Part shown: one piece after another, positions 33,618 to 41,266 of the stretch
How the letters are laid out: each line of letters starts with the position of its first letter
Position numbering within the stretch: the stretch's first letter is position 1
Origin: FEN-1350 sp964386005
GTDB lineage: Bacteria > Planctomycetota > Phycisphaerae > Sedimentisphaerales > Anaerohalosphaeraceae
Direction of reading: 5' to 3'
DNA length: 64,000 nt
NCBI GenBank assembly: GCA_964386005.1
Contig: CAYLSB010000005.1
Coordinates: 54,054-118,053 of the forward strand
The notes under the pieces: model-generated
Databases searched by the model: none
The model's input: the letters and a program-made list of their open reading frames with translations, nothing else
What the model was told of the DNA's origin: nothing
Program-made: the position numbers and the translations under genes

Positions 33618-34850
33618 GTGTCCGAGCCAAAAACCAAACGACGAATATTCCTCAGCGTCTGCGAACCCAGCGCCGAAGCCCACTGTGTCAATTTGATCCG
33701 TGCGGCAAGGTCCCACGGTCTGGATGCGGATATCGAATGGGTGGGAGTCGGCGGCATCCAGATGGAAAAAGCCGGCTGTCGAATCCTTGAAAACACGGTC
33801 AATCGCGCCGCCATGCTGTATAATGCATTCGCCCAAATTGGTTTTTTCTTCCGTGTGATAAAAACAATCCGGTCCTTCTTCCATAGTAATCCCGTCGATT
33901 TGCTGATTGTGTGTGATTCCCCGGCGTTTAACTTCCATGTCGCCAAGGCCGCACACAAGGCCGGCATTCCGGTTTTGTTTTATGTGGCGCCGCAATTGTG
34001 GGCCTGGGCTCCCTGGCGAATCCGGAAGCTGCGCAAGTGTTGCACAAAGATGGCCTGTATCCTTCCCTTTGAGGAGGAATGGTTCTGCGGCCGTAACATC
34101 GATGCCAAGTTCGTCGGCAATCCCCTCTTCGATGACATCACGATCGACTTCACCGAAGGATACAAGGATTACAGCGGCTATGATCCGCGGAAAGTCCGAA
34201 TTGCCTTGTTTCCCGGTTCCCGCAATGCCGAAATCAAGAGCTTATGGTCTTCGATGCAGAAGATTGCCGTGCAACTCAAACAGAAATGGCCTCAGGCCGT
34301 TATCACCGCTTGTGCCGCCAGCGAGGAAAAACTTCAGCACATGAAGGATCGCAAGGTCACCGGATTCGTTTGCGAATACAGCGTGGGCAACGTGTATGAA
34401 ACCGCCGACAAGGCGGACATTGCTTTGGTCGCCAGCGGAAGCGCGACTCTGCAAGTAGCCGCGGCCGGATGTCCTATGGTGGTGATGTATCAATCCAGCC
34501 GCCTGATGTGGCATCTCGTCGGACGATGGTTGATCCGAACTCGATTTCTCTCCCTGGTGAATATCCTGGCCGGCCGGGAGTTGGTGACTGAATTTATGCC
34601 GTATTTCTCTTCGATTCGTCCCATCGTCGATCGGTGTTCCGCTATGATCGGAAATAAAACCCTTCTGGTAAAAACCAGCTTGGAATTGGAAAACCTGATT
34701 GCGCCCCTGACCCGCGGATTTGCTTCGGAAGAAGTTCTTCAGATGGCGTTGTCTCTTCTGCAGGACTACACCCGTTTTGAAAGAGACATGACCCTCGAAT
34801 CACATTTATCCCCTTCACCTTCCAAATCGCGTCAACTCAATGCGCATTGA
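33618..34850 (+). CDS. lpxB: Lipid-A-disaccharide synthase, divergent
   Basis: 410 residues from a GTG at 33618 with GGGAG 7 bases upstream; earlier in-frame codons run into the divergent lactonase gene. GT19 enzyme that joins UDP-diacylglucosamine and lipid X. Recognisable landmarks: YVAPQLWAWAPWRIRKLRK (family YVSPSVWAWR), ILPFEEEWF, FVGNPLFDD (family FIGHP), LFPGSRNAEI and ALVASGSATLQVAAAGCPMVVMYQ (family SGTATLE...MVV.Y). The N-terminal glycine-rich loop normally written AGExSGD reads CEPSAEAH, and the VMG-type segment is replaced by AMLYNAFAQIG. The enzyme is therefore an unusual member. A -10-like TATAAT lies at 33592-33597. Confidence 0.85.
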   Translation: MSEPKTKRRIFLSVCEPSAEAHCVNLIRAARSHGLDADIEWVGVGGIQMEKAGCRILENTVNRAAMLYNAFAQIGFFFRVIKTIRSFFHSNPVDLLIVCDSPAFNFHVAKAAHKAGIPVLFYVAPQLWAWAPWRIRKLRKCCTKMACILPFEEEWFCGRNIDAKFVGNPLFDDITIDFTEGYKDYSGYDPRKVRIALFPGSRNAEIKSLWSSMQKIAVQLKQKWPQAVITACAASEEKLQHMKDRKVTGFVCEYSVGNVYETADKADIALVASGSATLQVAAAGCPMVVMYQSSRLMWHLVGRWLIRTRFLSLVNILAGRELVTEFMPYFSSIRPIVDRCSAMIGNKTLLVKTSLELENLIAPLTRGFASEEVLQMALSLLQDYTRFERDMTLESHLSPSPSKSRQLNAH

Positions 34851-34854
34851 CGCA

Positions 34855-34889
34855 ATAAAAAAGGCCCCGTCACGTGACCGGGGCCTTTT
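34855..34889. terminator. Bidirectional terminator between lpxB and the PEP-CTERM genes
   Basis: AAGGCCCCG and CGGGGCCTT form a 9-bp stem around a short loop, with an A-run on its left and TTTT on its right. It can end both the plus-strand lpxB transcript and the minus-strand PEP-CTERM transcript. Confidence 0.85.
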
Positions 34890-34913
34890 GTCGGTTTTCT
34901 TCTTGATGATTGA

Positions 34914-35567
34914 TTAGTGACTCCGACGACGTAAAATAAGGCTGCCAAGTCCCAGCAGGACCATCGTCATGGGCTCCGGTATGCACTGTGTATCAATCGT
35001 GACACAATCGACATACACAACGCACTCACGCGGACGAATAACGATTTGTTCGAAGGAAACATTCGGTTTAAATTCCAGGTAATAGACCGCATTCCAATAA
35101 TACGCGTCCACCTGATCCTTCTTGATCATTACCATTTCCTTATAATCACCCATGACGCCTTCCGGCAGAAAATAAATCGCCGGGTGGTCGCCTTCATGAG
35201 CGGAATAGGTAATCTGCAGCCAGACCTTTTTAACCTCGTTCTGAACGGGATTGTTCCAAATGTTAATTTGCATTTCGCTGGGAGACATTCGGTTGATGGT
35301 CCAAACGCCTTGATGGCCTTGATCCATATTGTCCCATACAGTACCCTGGCTAAAATCACCAATTACATCCACCCACGGCATACCATACTGATTATCCACT
35401 TCATCCGGATAGATCATGCTACTGGCATTCGTCGAGAACGACCACGTCTGGTACGTCGTATTGATGCCACCCCGCCAATCCGGAGGATTGGCGTCACAAA
35501 TCACAACGGCCGATGCCGTTGCCGAAATCATCAGAAGCAACACTAATGACAACAAGCTCTTTTTCAT
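34914..35567 (-). CDS. PEP-CTERM sorting-domain protein (tandem copy 1)
   Basis: 217 residues from an ATG at 35567 with GGAGGAA 7 bases upstream. Signal peptide at 1-20 (MKKSLLSLVLLLMISATASA), a roughly 175-residue beta-rich exported body, and a C-terminal PEP-CTERM signal: IPEPMTMVLLGLGSLILRRR (PEP motif, membrane segment, basic tail). Such proteins are processed by exosortase and delivered to the surface or exopolysaccharide; no exosortase gene is in this window. The first 48 residues are identical to copy 2, while the body (for example IGDFSQGTVWDNMDQGHQG) is diverged and the tail differs slightly (SLILRRRSH versus GLFLRKRIG). Function of the body unknown. Confidence 0.88.
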   Translation of the reverse strand: MKKSLLSLVLLLMISATASAVVICDANPPDWRGGINTTYQTWSFSTNASSMIYPDEVDNQYGMPWVDVIGDFSQGTVWDNMDQGHQGVWTINRMSPSEMQINIWNNPVQNEVKKVWLQITYSAHEGDHPAIYFLPEGVMGDYKEMVMIKKDQVDAYYWNAVYYLEFKPNVSFEQIVIRPRECVVYVDCVTIDTQCIPEPMTMVLLGLGSLILRRRSH

Positions 35568-35727
35568 CTTATACTTCCTCCAAACATAGTTTGTAACCCC
35601 CACAGTTTCTCTTTTCATTCACTCTCATTTTCACACACACGACACGCTACCAACTCTACAAAACACACACACGCACACATCGCATTTGGGTAAACGATAC
35701 CCGGAATAACTCACATCTTCACTCCCT

Positions 35728-35756
35728 ATCCTACCCTATTCGTAAACCAAAGTCAA
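35728..35756 (-). promoter_or_regulatory. Promoter of PEP-CTERM copy 1
   Basis: Reading the minus strand: TTGACT (35756-35751), 17 bases, TAGGAT (35733-35728). Transcription would start near 35721, giving a leader of about 155 bases that contains AAATGCGATGTGTG (35687-35674), an element shared with copies 2 and 3, and a GT-rich run. Confidence 0.65.
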
Positions 35757-36074
35757 GCACAGAATCAGCAATTACCATATTTTTATCAGTTTTCTATTTT
35801 CAAACCCAACAGATTGCCTATTTTGCCTATGTTCACCACGAGAATGACTCCCTCGTATCCAAGATAATCAACCAAAAATCCATAAGTATTTGTCAATAAA
35901 CAGTTTGTAATCCTTCCTCTTGGCATCAAACCTTCCGACCTGCTTACAAAATCAGCACGGCAAAATCCTCTGTAACAATTGGAATCCAAAGGTCATTATC
36001 CAATGCAGATTATATAAAAATTATCGAATCCTTCCATTCCCAGTGTCTTTGTATGCCGGTTTTTCCGATGGCCC
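35757..36074. other. AT-rich spacer between PEP-CTERM copies 1 and 2, no gene seen
   Basis: About 320 bases of AT-rich sequence upstream of the copy 1 promoter. Two short open frames on opposite strands (35786-35989 and 35920-36300) have no ribosome-binding site or protein character. The whole stretch is part of the 790-bp repeat and recurs at 36966-37283. Confidence 0.5.
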
Positions 36075-36108
36075 AATAAAAAAGCCTTGCCATCATCGGC
36101 AAGGCTTT
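36075..36108 (-). terminator. Terminator of PEP-CTERM copy 2
   Basis: AAAGCCTTGCC and GGCAAGGCTTT form an 11-bp stem around a 6-base loop; on the minus strand it is followed by TTTTTTATT. It lies 24 bases beyond the stop of copy 2. Confidence 0.85.
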
Positions 36109-36131
36109 CATGTTGATTCTGTATTTGTTGA

Positions 36132-36776
36132 TCAGCCAATCCGCTTCCTCAGGAACAATCCACCCAGTCCCAAAAGCACCATCGTCATGGGCTCCGGTAT
36201 GCACTGCGTATCGATCGTAACACAATCCAGGATCAACTGGCAATCCCGCGGGCGTATCACGATTTTTTCAAAGGAAGGATTAAATGGAATCTCAAAGTAA
36301 TAGACTGCGTTCCAGAACAAATCATCCACTTGTTCCTTCTTGACCAAATCCATCGCATAATACTTTGTAATATCGCCTTCCGGCAGAACATAAACCTTCG
36401 GTTCGCTGTTTTCTTCAGCAGAATAAGTAATCTGCAACCAGACCTTTTTGATTTCATTCCGAACGGGATTGTTCTGAATGGTGAATCCTGCCTGGAAAAC
36501 ACCCTGATCGAGTGAGCGGCCTACAAACCATACTCCGTCATGGCCTTCATACTCTTGTTCCCACGTGGAGAAATCCATCTCTGCCCAAGGATTTCCATAC
36601 GGATTCGTTACATCATCCGGAGATGCAGGATTGGCATTCGTCGAGAACGACCACGTCTGGTACGTCGTATTGATGCCACCCCGCCAATCCGGAGGATTGG
36701 CGTCACAAATCACAACGGCCGATGCCGTTGCCGAAATCATCAGAAGCAACACTAATGACAACAAGCTCTTTTTCAT
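36132..36776 (-). CDS. PEP-CTERM sorting-domain protein (tandem copy 2, mosaic)
   Basis: 214 residues from an ATG at 36776 (same GGAGGAA site as copy 1). The first 48 residues, including the signal peptide, are identical to copy 1. The last 26 residues (ending CIPEPMTMVLLGLGGLFLRK and RIG) are identical to copy 3. The central body (about 49-188) is unique but related to copy 1: KKVWLQITYSA and NAVYYFEIPFNPSFEKIVIR are shared patterns. The gene is therefore a mosaic of a copy 1-type front and a copy 3-type end. Its promoter and terminator are carried by the flanking 790-bp repeats, so it should be expressed like copy 1. Confidence 0.88.
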   Translation of the reverse strand: MKKSLLSLVLLLMISATASAVVICDANPPDWRGGINTTYQTWSFSTNANPASPDDVTNPYGNPWAEMDFSTWEQEYEGHDGVWFVGRSLDQGVFQAGFTIQNNPVRNEIKKVWLQITYSAEENSEPKVYVLPEGDITKYYAMDLVKKEQVDDLFWNAVYYFEIPFNPSFEKIVIRPRDCQLILDCVTIDTQCIPEPMTMVLLGLGGLFLRKRIG

Positions 36777-36936
36777 CTTATACTTCCTCCAAACATAGTT
36801 TGTAACCCCCACAGTTTCTCTTTTCATTCACTCTCATTTTCACACACACGACACGCTACCAACTCTACAAAACACACACACGCACACATCGCATTTGGGT
36901 AAACGATACCCGGAATAACTCACATCTTCACTCCCT

Positions 36937-36965
36937 ATCCTACCCTATTCGTAAACCAAAGTCAA
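36937..36965 (-). promoter_or_regulatory. Promoter of PEP-CTERM copy 2
   Basis: Identical to the copy 1 promoter: TTGACT (36965-36960), 17 bases, TAGGAT (36942-36937), with the leader element AAATGCGATGTGTG at 36896-36883. Confidence 0.65.
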
Positions 36966-37283
36966 GCACAGAATCAGCAATTACCATATTTTTATCAGTT
37001 TTCTATTTTCAAACCCAACAGATTGCCTATTTTGCCTATGTTCACCACGAGAATGACTCCCTCGTATCCAAGATAATCAACCAAAAATCCATAAGTATTT
37101 GTCAATAAACAGTTTGTAATCCTTCCTCTTGGCATCAAACCTTCCGACCTGCTTACAAAATCAGCACGGCAAAATCCTCTGTAACAATTGGAATCCAAAG
37201 GTCATTATCCAATGCAGATTATATAAAAATTATCGAATCCTTCCATTCCCAGTGTCTTTGTATGCCGGTTTTTCCGATGGCCC

Positions 37284-37317
37284 AATAAAAAAGCCTTGCC
37301 ATCATCGGCAAGGCTTT
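37284..37317 (-). terminator. Terminator of PEP-CTERM copy 3
   Basis: Same 11-bp stem and T-run as at 36075-36108, carried in the second repeat unit, 24 bases beyond the stop of copy 3. Confidence 0.85.
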
Positions 37318-37340
37318 CATGTTGATTCTGTATTTGTTGA

Positions 37341-37997
37341 TCAGCCAATCCGCTTCCTCAGGAACAATCCACCCAGTCCCAAAAGCACCATCGTCATGGG
37401 CTCCGGTATGCACTGCGTATCTACAATGATACCATCGATGTAGATCTGGCAATCCTGAGGACGAATCTGAATCTTTTCAAATTGAGGATTGGGTATCAGG
37501 ATAATTTTATACAACCCATACGTGTACATTGAATCCAGTTTCTGAGTCATAAGATTCTCGATTGGCAGATAGGCGCCATCGTCCGCAGAAACCGAAAGAA
37601 CCGGCGGAGCATCGTTTTGCGAGGAATACACCAGTTGCAGCCAAATTTCCTTGTACAGGTTTTTATCCGGAAAATTTCGAATCTCGATGAACATGTTACT
37701 TGCGTTCATTCGGTCCACGATCCAGATACCCTTGTGGCCGTAATCCTCGGCAAGCCAAACCGTGTTCGTGGAAAAATCACCTACGAGATCAACAAACGGT
37801 TCGCCATTTGGATTTACCCAACCCGCTTCAGGAAAGCTGGGATCCTGCTTGGAAACAAGAAAATCCCATGCCTGAAATGTCGTGTTGCTATTGCCGCGAA
37901 AATCGGCCGGATTGAGATCGTAATCCAAAACGCTGGCAGAAACCTGACATACTACCCCAAACAAAAACAATGATGCAATTAACGATAACTTTTTCAT
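37341..37997 (-). CDS. PEP-CTERM sorting-domain protein (tandem copy 3)
   Basis: 218 residues from an ATG at 37997 with GGAGGG 6 bases upstream. Signal peptide 1-20 (KKLSLIASLFLFGVVCQVSA), a body clearly homologous to copies 1 and 2 but more distant (LVGDFSTNTVWLAEDYGHKG, EIWLQLVYSSQ, PQFEKIQIRPQDC), and the PEP-CTERM tail IPEPMTMVLLGLGGLFLRKR. Its N-terminus and promoter lie outside the 790-bp repeat and differ from those of copies 1 and 2, so it is probably the older neighbour from which the copy 2 tail was derived. Confidence 0.88.
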   Translation of the reverse strand: MKKLSLIASLFLFGVVCQVSASVLDYDLNPADFRGNSNTTFQAWDFLVSKQDPSFPEAGWVNPNGEPFVDLVGDFSTNTVWLAEDYGHKGIWIVDRMNASNMFIEIRNFPDKNLYKEIWLQLVYSSQNDAPPVLSVSADDGAYLPIENLMTQKLDSMYTYGLYKIILIPNPQFEKIQIRPQDCQIYIDGIIVDTQCIPEPMTMVLLGLGGLFLRKRIG

Positions 37998-38100
37998 CAG
38001 ATACCCTCCGATATTGTACGCCTTCATCACTTCCTTCATTTTCCATCACATAACACACACACAACACTCACTCCACACATCGCATTTATCTTGCTTACGT

Positions 38101-38129
38101 AATTTACCACTCTCAAAAGGCCTCGTCAA
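38101..38129 (-). promoter_or_regulatory. Promoter of PEP-CTERM copy 3
   Basis: Minus strand: TTGACG (38129-38124), 17 bases, TAAATT (38106-38101). The leader contains AAATGCGATGTGTG (38087-38074), the same element as in the leaders of copies 1 and 2 although the surrounding sequence differs. Confidence 0.6.
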
Positions 38130-38336
38130 CAAGAAATAAAATAAAAAATGAAAAAAACTCAACCCCTTTGGGGGCAAATCGATGCTGTGTGATGGAAAAA
38201 CAAGCCGTAAATGCTTTCTTGTAAATGCTTTACGGAATATTCATGTTCATTTTTGGTGTGTAGGTTGAAACCAATTAATTTACGCAAATAAGGGCGAAAA
38301 AAGTCTCAGGGTCGCAGTCGAATTTCTTCCGCTACA
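38130..38336. other. Spacer with possible weak terminator and small repeat, no gene
   Basis: CCCC-TTT-GGGG (38163-38173) followed on the minus strand by a T-rich stretch could terminate the small secreted-protein gene. Further on, CCGTAAA (38205-38211) and TTTACGG (38229-38235) enclose two direct copies of TAAATGCTTT. No protein-like frame is visible. Confidence 0.35.
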
Positions 38337-38609
38337 CTAACAAGCAACTTGTGCCGTTCGAAAGATTACCTGCCACTCGTTACAGTCATGCTGGGGCTCA
38401 AATCGTCGTTTTCCTTTTGGTTCTCGATAGATCATAACAGCGATCCGCTGCGATGATGCATGAGTGATTGCATTACCTATCTTAATCAAAGGTAACGATT
38501 GTGGGCCTACGCATCGCATCGAAACGGCGTTCCCGGGTTTCGATATTCCACTGAGGATGGCTGCCGCCATGAATACCACGCAAATCATTATGAATAAAGG
38601 GTGTTTCAT
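38337..38609 (-). CDS. Small secreted protein, 90 residues
   Basis: Starts at an ATG at 38609 with GGAG 6 bases upstream. A signal-like N-terminus (MKHPLFIMICVVFMAAAILS) is followed by about 65 residues of mixed character with three Cys (RCVGPQSLPLIKIGNAITHA, HDCNEWQVIF, terminal AC). The promoter TTGGAT-18-TATTAT lies just upstream. I do not recognise a family. The signal peptide, ribosome-binding site and promoter together support a real gene rather than a chance frame. It lies between the PEP-CTERM array and the glycosyltransferase cluster and could be an exported or membrane-tethered small protein. Confidence 0.5.
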   Translation of the reverse strand: MKHPLFIMICVVFMAAAILSGISKPGNAVSMRCVGPQSLPLIKIGNAITHASSQRIAVMIYREPKGKRRFEPQHDCNEWQVIFRTAQVAC

Positions 38610-38643
38610 TCCATACTCCACAATTGATGTCCAGTGAATCCTG

Positions 38644-38673
38644 ATAATACGACGGCACCGAAATCACATCCAA
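38644..38673 (-). promoter_or_regulatory. Putative promoter of the small secreted-protein gene
   Basis: Minus strand: TTGGAT (38673-38668), 18 bases, TATTAT (38649-38644); start of transcription would be about 28 bases before the ATG. Confidence 0.45.
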
Positions 38674-39010
38674 CAACGAAACACAACTCTACAGCATCGT
38701 TGAATTCAAATCCCCCCGTAAGGATGATTCAACTGTACCATTGTTCAATGGGGTCATGTGCGCGCTATTGTAACAAAAATCTGTTCCTTGTTCAAGTCCG
38801 GCATTTGATTATCAATCCATTTTATCAATAGCTTTGTCCGGTTAATCCATCTATACACTCTGTAGCATTTGTATCCATGCAATCCCCATGATCAATCATC
38901 CCTTGCCCCGGGAATCGTATTCTTGCCGTGATATTCCGGTATCGACAACGGGAATCATGCATTCCACTCGTGGGACATCGCTGTCAATCTTGAAAGTTGG
39001 AGACATACCG
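38674..39010. other. Intergenic region, no gene seen
   Basis: About 340 bases separating the minus-strand small gene from the plus-strand glycosyltransferase cluster. Short open frames here (for example 38634-38831) lack ribosome-binding sites and protein character. Confidence 0.4.
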
Positions 39011-39039
39011 TTTCAGATTGGGAGCAACTGTGATACAAT
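39011..39039 (+). promoter_or_regulatory. Putative promoter giving a near-leaderless mRNA for the first glycosyltransferase
   Basis: TTTCAG (39011-39016), 17 bases, TACAAT (39034-39039). The ATG at 39046 begins 7 bases after the -10 element, where transcription would start, and no Shine-Dalgarno sequence is present. Confidence 0.45.
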
Positions 39040-39045
39040 CGGGGT

Positions 39046-40272
39046 ATGGCACAGCCGGTAATCAACGTAATTTTCATGGCCCATCTGCCGTATCCGAAGG
39101 GTATGGCGGGGACGCGATTGTTGTCGAATCTTATGGCGGGATTGAAAACCGGAGGTGCCCAGGTACGCATGCTGATCTTGCGACAAGGACGTGATTTTCA
39201 CGACAATGTCCCTTCGGGCCAACATGAAGGGATTGAGTATCACACGTTAGGCGCCAAGATCCGGCCGGGCTGGTCGGCGATTTTTCGAATTCCGGGATAT
39301 TTTCTTGAAGGCCTTGGATTTCTGAAACGATGGTGGAAGACCCACTCAACGAATGTTCTTTTTGTGTATGAGCATCCCAGTATTGACAACCTCTTATTCA
39401 CAATCTATGCTCGTTTTCTTGGTTACCGGGTGTTATATTACCTCGCCGAAGATATACGCGTTCAGGCCCATGCAAAGGATTTTTTTGCGCGGATCAAGCA
39501 TGCTTCTGCGAAACTTCTCACCCGACATATCGGGTGGCTGGCCGATGCGGTACTGGTCATCTCCCGACGGCTCAAGCAGCAGATCGAATCGGTGGTACAC
39601 GAGAGGTGTCCGGTGGAATTGCTTCCGATTTGTGTCAACTTCGCGACCATGCCGCAGCGATTCGGCCCAATGGATGAACCCGTCCGGATGTTTTACGGGG
39701 GCACATTTGGGGAAAAAGATAATTTTGATTTGCTCTTGGAGGCATTTGAGAGGTTATGCGACATGGGACACAATCTGCGGTTGATCCTGACCGGTCAGGG
39801 CGACGAGCAGCGGATGAAACAGGTGGATGAACGAATTCGGATTTCATCCTTTCGCGATCGAATCGAGCATCGAGGGTATTTATCCCAGGCCGAATATTCC
39901 CAGCTTGTTCCGCAATCCGACATCCTGTGTATGACGCGAAGTTCATCGGCTTTCGCTCAGGCGGGTTTTCCCTTCAAGCTGGGCGAATACCTGGCGTCGG
40001 GCCGGCCGGTAATCGCATCGAGAGTCAGCGATGTCGCCGACTATCTGACCGATCGGAAGGATTCGATCCTGATCCAACCGGATCGTGTTACGGAGATTAT
40101 CGAAGCCGTGGAATACCTATTACGTAATCCTGAACAGGCCGAATCCATCGGCCGCGAGGGTTACCAAACCGCTCGGCGATTTTTTGATTTGAACCGACAA
40201 ACTCCCATCCTATTGAATCTGATTCAAGGCATACAGACCGACGATCGGAGGCAAGGCAAGGATCATGAGTGA
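39046..40272 (+). CDS. Glycosyltransferase family 4 (GT-B fold)
   Basis: 408 residues. The N-terminal domain begins VIFMAHLPYPKGMAGTRLLS with the Gly-rich acceptor loop. The C-terminal sugar-nucleotide domain has MFYGGTFGEKDNFDLLLEAF, LILTGQGDEQ, and the family donor-binding region AQAGFPFKLGEYLASGRPVI followed by an acidic loop. It would transfer a sugar onto a surface glycan acceptor. It may be translated from a leaderless mRNA. The stop overlaps the start of the next gene by 8 bases, so the two are translationally coupled. Confidence 0.9.
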   Translation: MAQPVINVIFMAHLPYPKGMAGTRLLSNLMAGLKTGGAQVRMLILRQGRDFHDNVPSGQHEGIEYHTLGAKIRPGWSAIFRIPGYFLEGLGFLKRWWKTHSTNVLFVYEHPSIDNLLFTIYARFLGYRVLYYLAEDIRVQAHAKDFFARIKHASAKLLTRHIGWLADAVLVISRRLKQQIESVVHERCPVELLPICVNFATMPQRFGPMDEPVRMFYGGTFGEKDNFDLLLEAFERLCDMGHNLRLILTGQGDEQRMKQVDERIRISSFRDRIEHRGYLSQAEYSQLVPQSDILCMTRSSSAFAQAGFPFKLGEYLASGRPVIASRVSDVADYLTDRKDSILIQPDRVTEIIEAVEYLLRNPEQAESIGREGYQTARRFFDLNRQTPILLNLIQGIQTDDRRQGKDHE

Positions 40273-41266
40273 TATTCAAGTCAGCGTCGTCATTCCCGCC
40301 TTCAATTGCGTCGGTACAATCCGCCGTGCGATCGACAGCGTTCTTGGTCAGACCCGACCCGTTGAACAGATTATCGTCGTCGATGACGGTTCCACCGATG
40401 GCACGTCCGTAGTTGTCAGTGAGTACGGAGGCCGAATCGAATATTTCTGGCAACCCAATGCCGGCCCCGGCGCCGCACGCAACAAAGGAATACAGGAAGC
40501 AACCCAATCCTGGATTGCTTTTTTAGACGCCGATGACGAATGGATGCCGGAAAAATTGGAGTGCCAGATTCACATTCTGAAAACCCGTTCGGAACTGATG
40601 TGGATAACAGGAAATTATACTCTACATGATTCGCAGGGCAGAAGTGGCCCATCGTATGCCATGCCTCTCAAATCGCCTCCGGATCGACCGTCGTTTTTTC
40701 AGGCATTTGTTCAGGGTTGCTGGGGTTGCACTGATACGATGTTGATTCGTCGCCAGGTTTTCGATACCGTCGGAAATTTTCGCGGAGACCACAAGACCAC
40801 CGAGGATCTGGATATGTGGTTTCGAATTGCCTATCGATATCCGGACATCGGGATTTGTCCCGAACCCCTGTCTATCTATCATCTGGATTCTCCCGACAGC
40901 CTCATCAAGAGCCGTTCTCTGGATGTCCAGGTAATGATCGATTTCTTTTCTCGAAATCTCCGACTTTCCGAAGAACACGGAAAACTCGCCGAATTTCGTC
41001 CGTGCGCAACGGTTTTGATGCGTATGTGGATTCGCGGGCTTCTATTCGACGGTATGGGAACCCAGGCCTGGAAGTTAACGCATGAATTCGGATATTTGTT
41101 GCCGTGGCATTATCGTCTGAGTACGTCGTTTGCGTCCTTGTTCCCTTCGGCGACGGCCGGAGCGCTGAGAAATCTATCTCGTCTGCTTCGCGCATCCGGT
41201 CTGCGGCGGGGACCGACGCGACAACCTCCCTCTTCATCTTCCTCACCGAAGTCGAGCGGCTGTTAG
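40265..41266 (+). CDS. Glycosyltransferase family 2 (GT-A fold)
   Basis: 333 residues; overlaps the preceding gene by 8 bases. Typical GT2 start VSVVIPAFNCVGTIRRAIDS, nucleotide-binding VVDDGSTDGT, the Ala-rich PGAARNKGI helix and the DxD motif FLDADDEWMPEKL, followed by an acceptor-side GDHKTTEDLDMWFR (ED base motif). C-terminal residues about 240-333 are helical and end in a Ser/Pro-rich tail. The 3' end overlaps the 3' end of the opposite-strand glycosyltransferase gene by 24 bases, so the two transcripts are convergent and complementary at their tails. Confidence 0.92.
   Translation: MSDIQVSVVIPAFNCVGTIRRAIDSVLGQTRPVEQIIVVDDGSTDGTSVVVSEYGGRIEYFWQPNAGPGAARNKGIQEATQSWIAFLDADDEWMPEKLECQIHILKTRSELMWITGNYTLHDSQGRSGPSYAMPLKSPPDRPSFFQAFVQGCWGCTDTMLIRRQVFDTVGNFRGDHKTTEDLDMWFRIAYRYPDIGICPEPLSIYHLDSPDSLIKSRSLDVQVMIDFFSRNLRLSEEHGKLAEFRPCATVLMRMWIRGLLFDGMGTQAWKLTHEFGYLLPWHYRLSTSFASLFPSATAGALRNLSRLLRASGLRRGPTRQPPSSSSSPKSSGC

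Larger units (their letters stand above)
35423..36212. repeat. 790-bp direct repeat, unit A
   Basis: This stretch appears identical, base for base in the parts compared by eye, to 36632-37421 (offset 1209). It holds the 3' end of PEP-CTERM copy 2, its terminator, the whole intergenic region with the promoter, and the first 48 codons of copy 1. Confidence 0.9.
36632..37421. repeat. 790-bp direct repeat, unit B
   Basis: Second copy of 35423-36212 at an offset of 1209 bases. It spans the 3' end of PEP-CTERM copy 3, the terminator (37284-37317), the intergenic region with promoter (36937-36965), and the first 48 codons of copy 2. Confidence 0.9.

Noticed and set aside
35640..35690. CA-rich stretch in the PEP-CTERM leaders as a CRISPR or microsatellite
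   Set aside because: Only short dinucleotide runs without spacers; it recurs at the other copies as part of the duplication.
35423..37421. 790-bp direct repeats as insertion-sequence copies
   Set aside because: No transposase frame, terminal inverted repeats or target duplication; content is gene ends and an intergenic region, which fits tandem duplication.
38205..38235. Direct repeat of TAAATGCTTT inside an inverted repeat
   Set aside because: Too short and isolated to call a mobile element or attachment site; kept only as part of a spacer entry.
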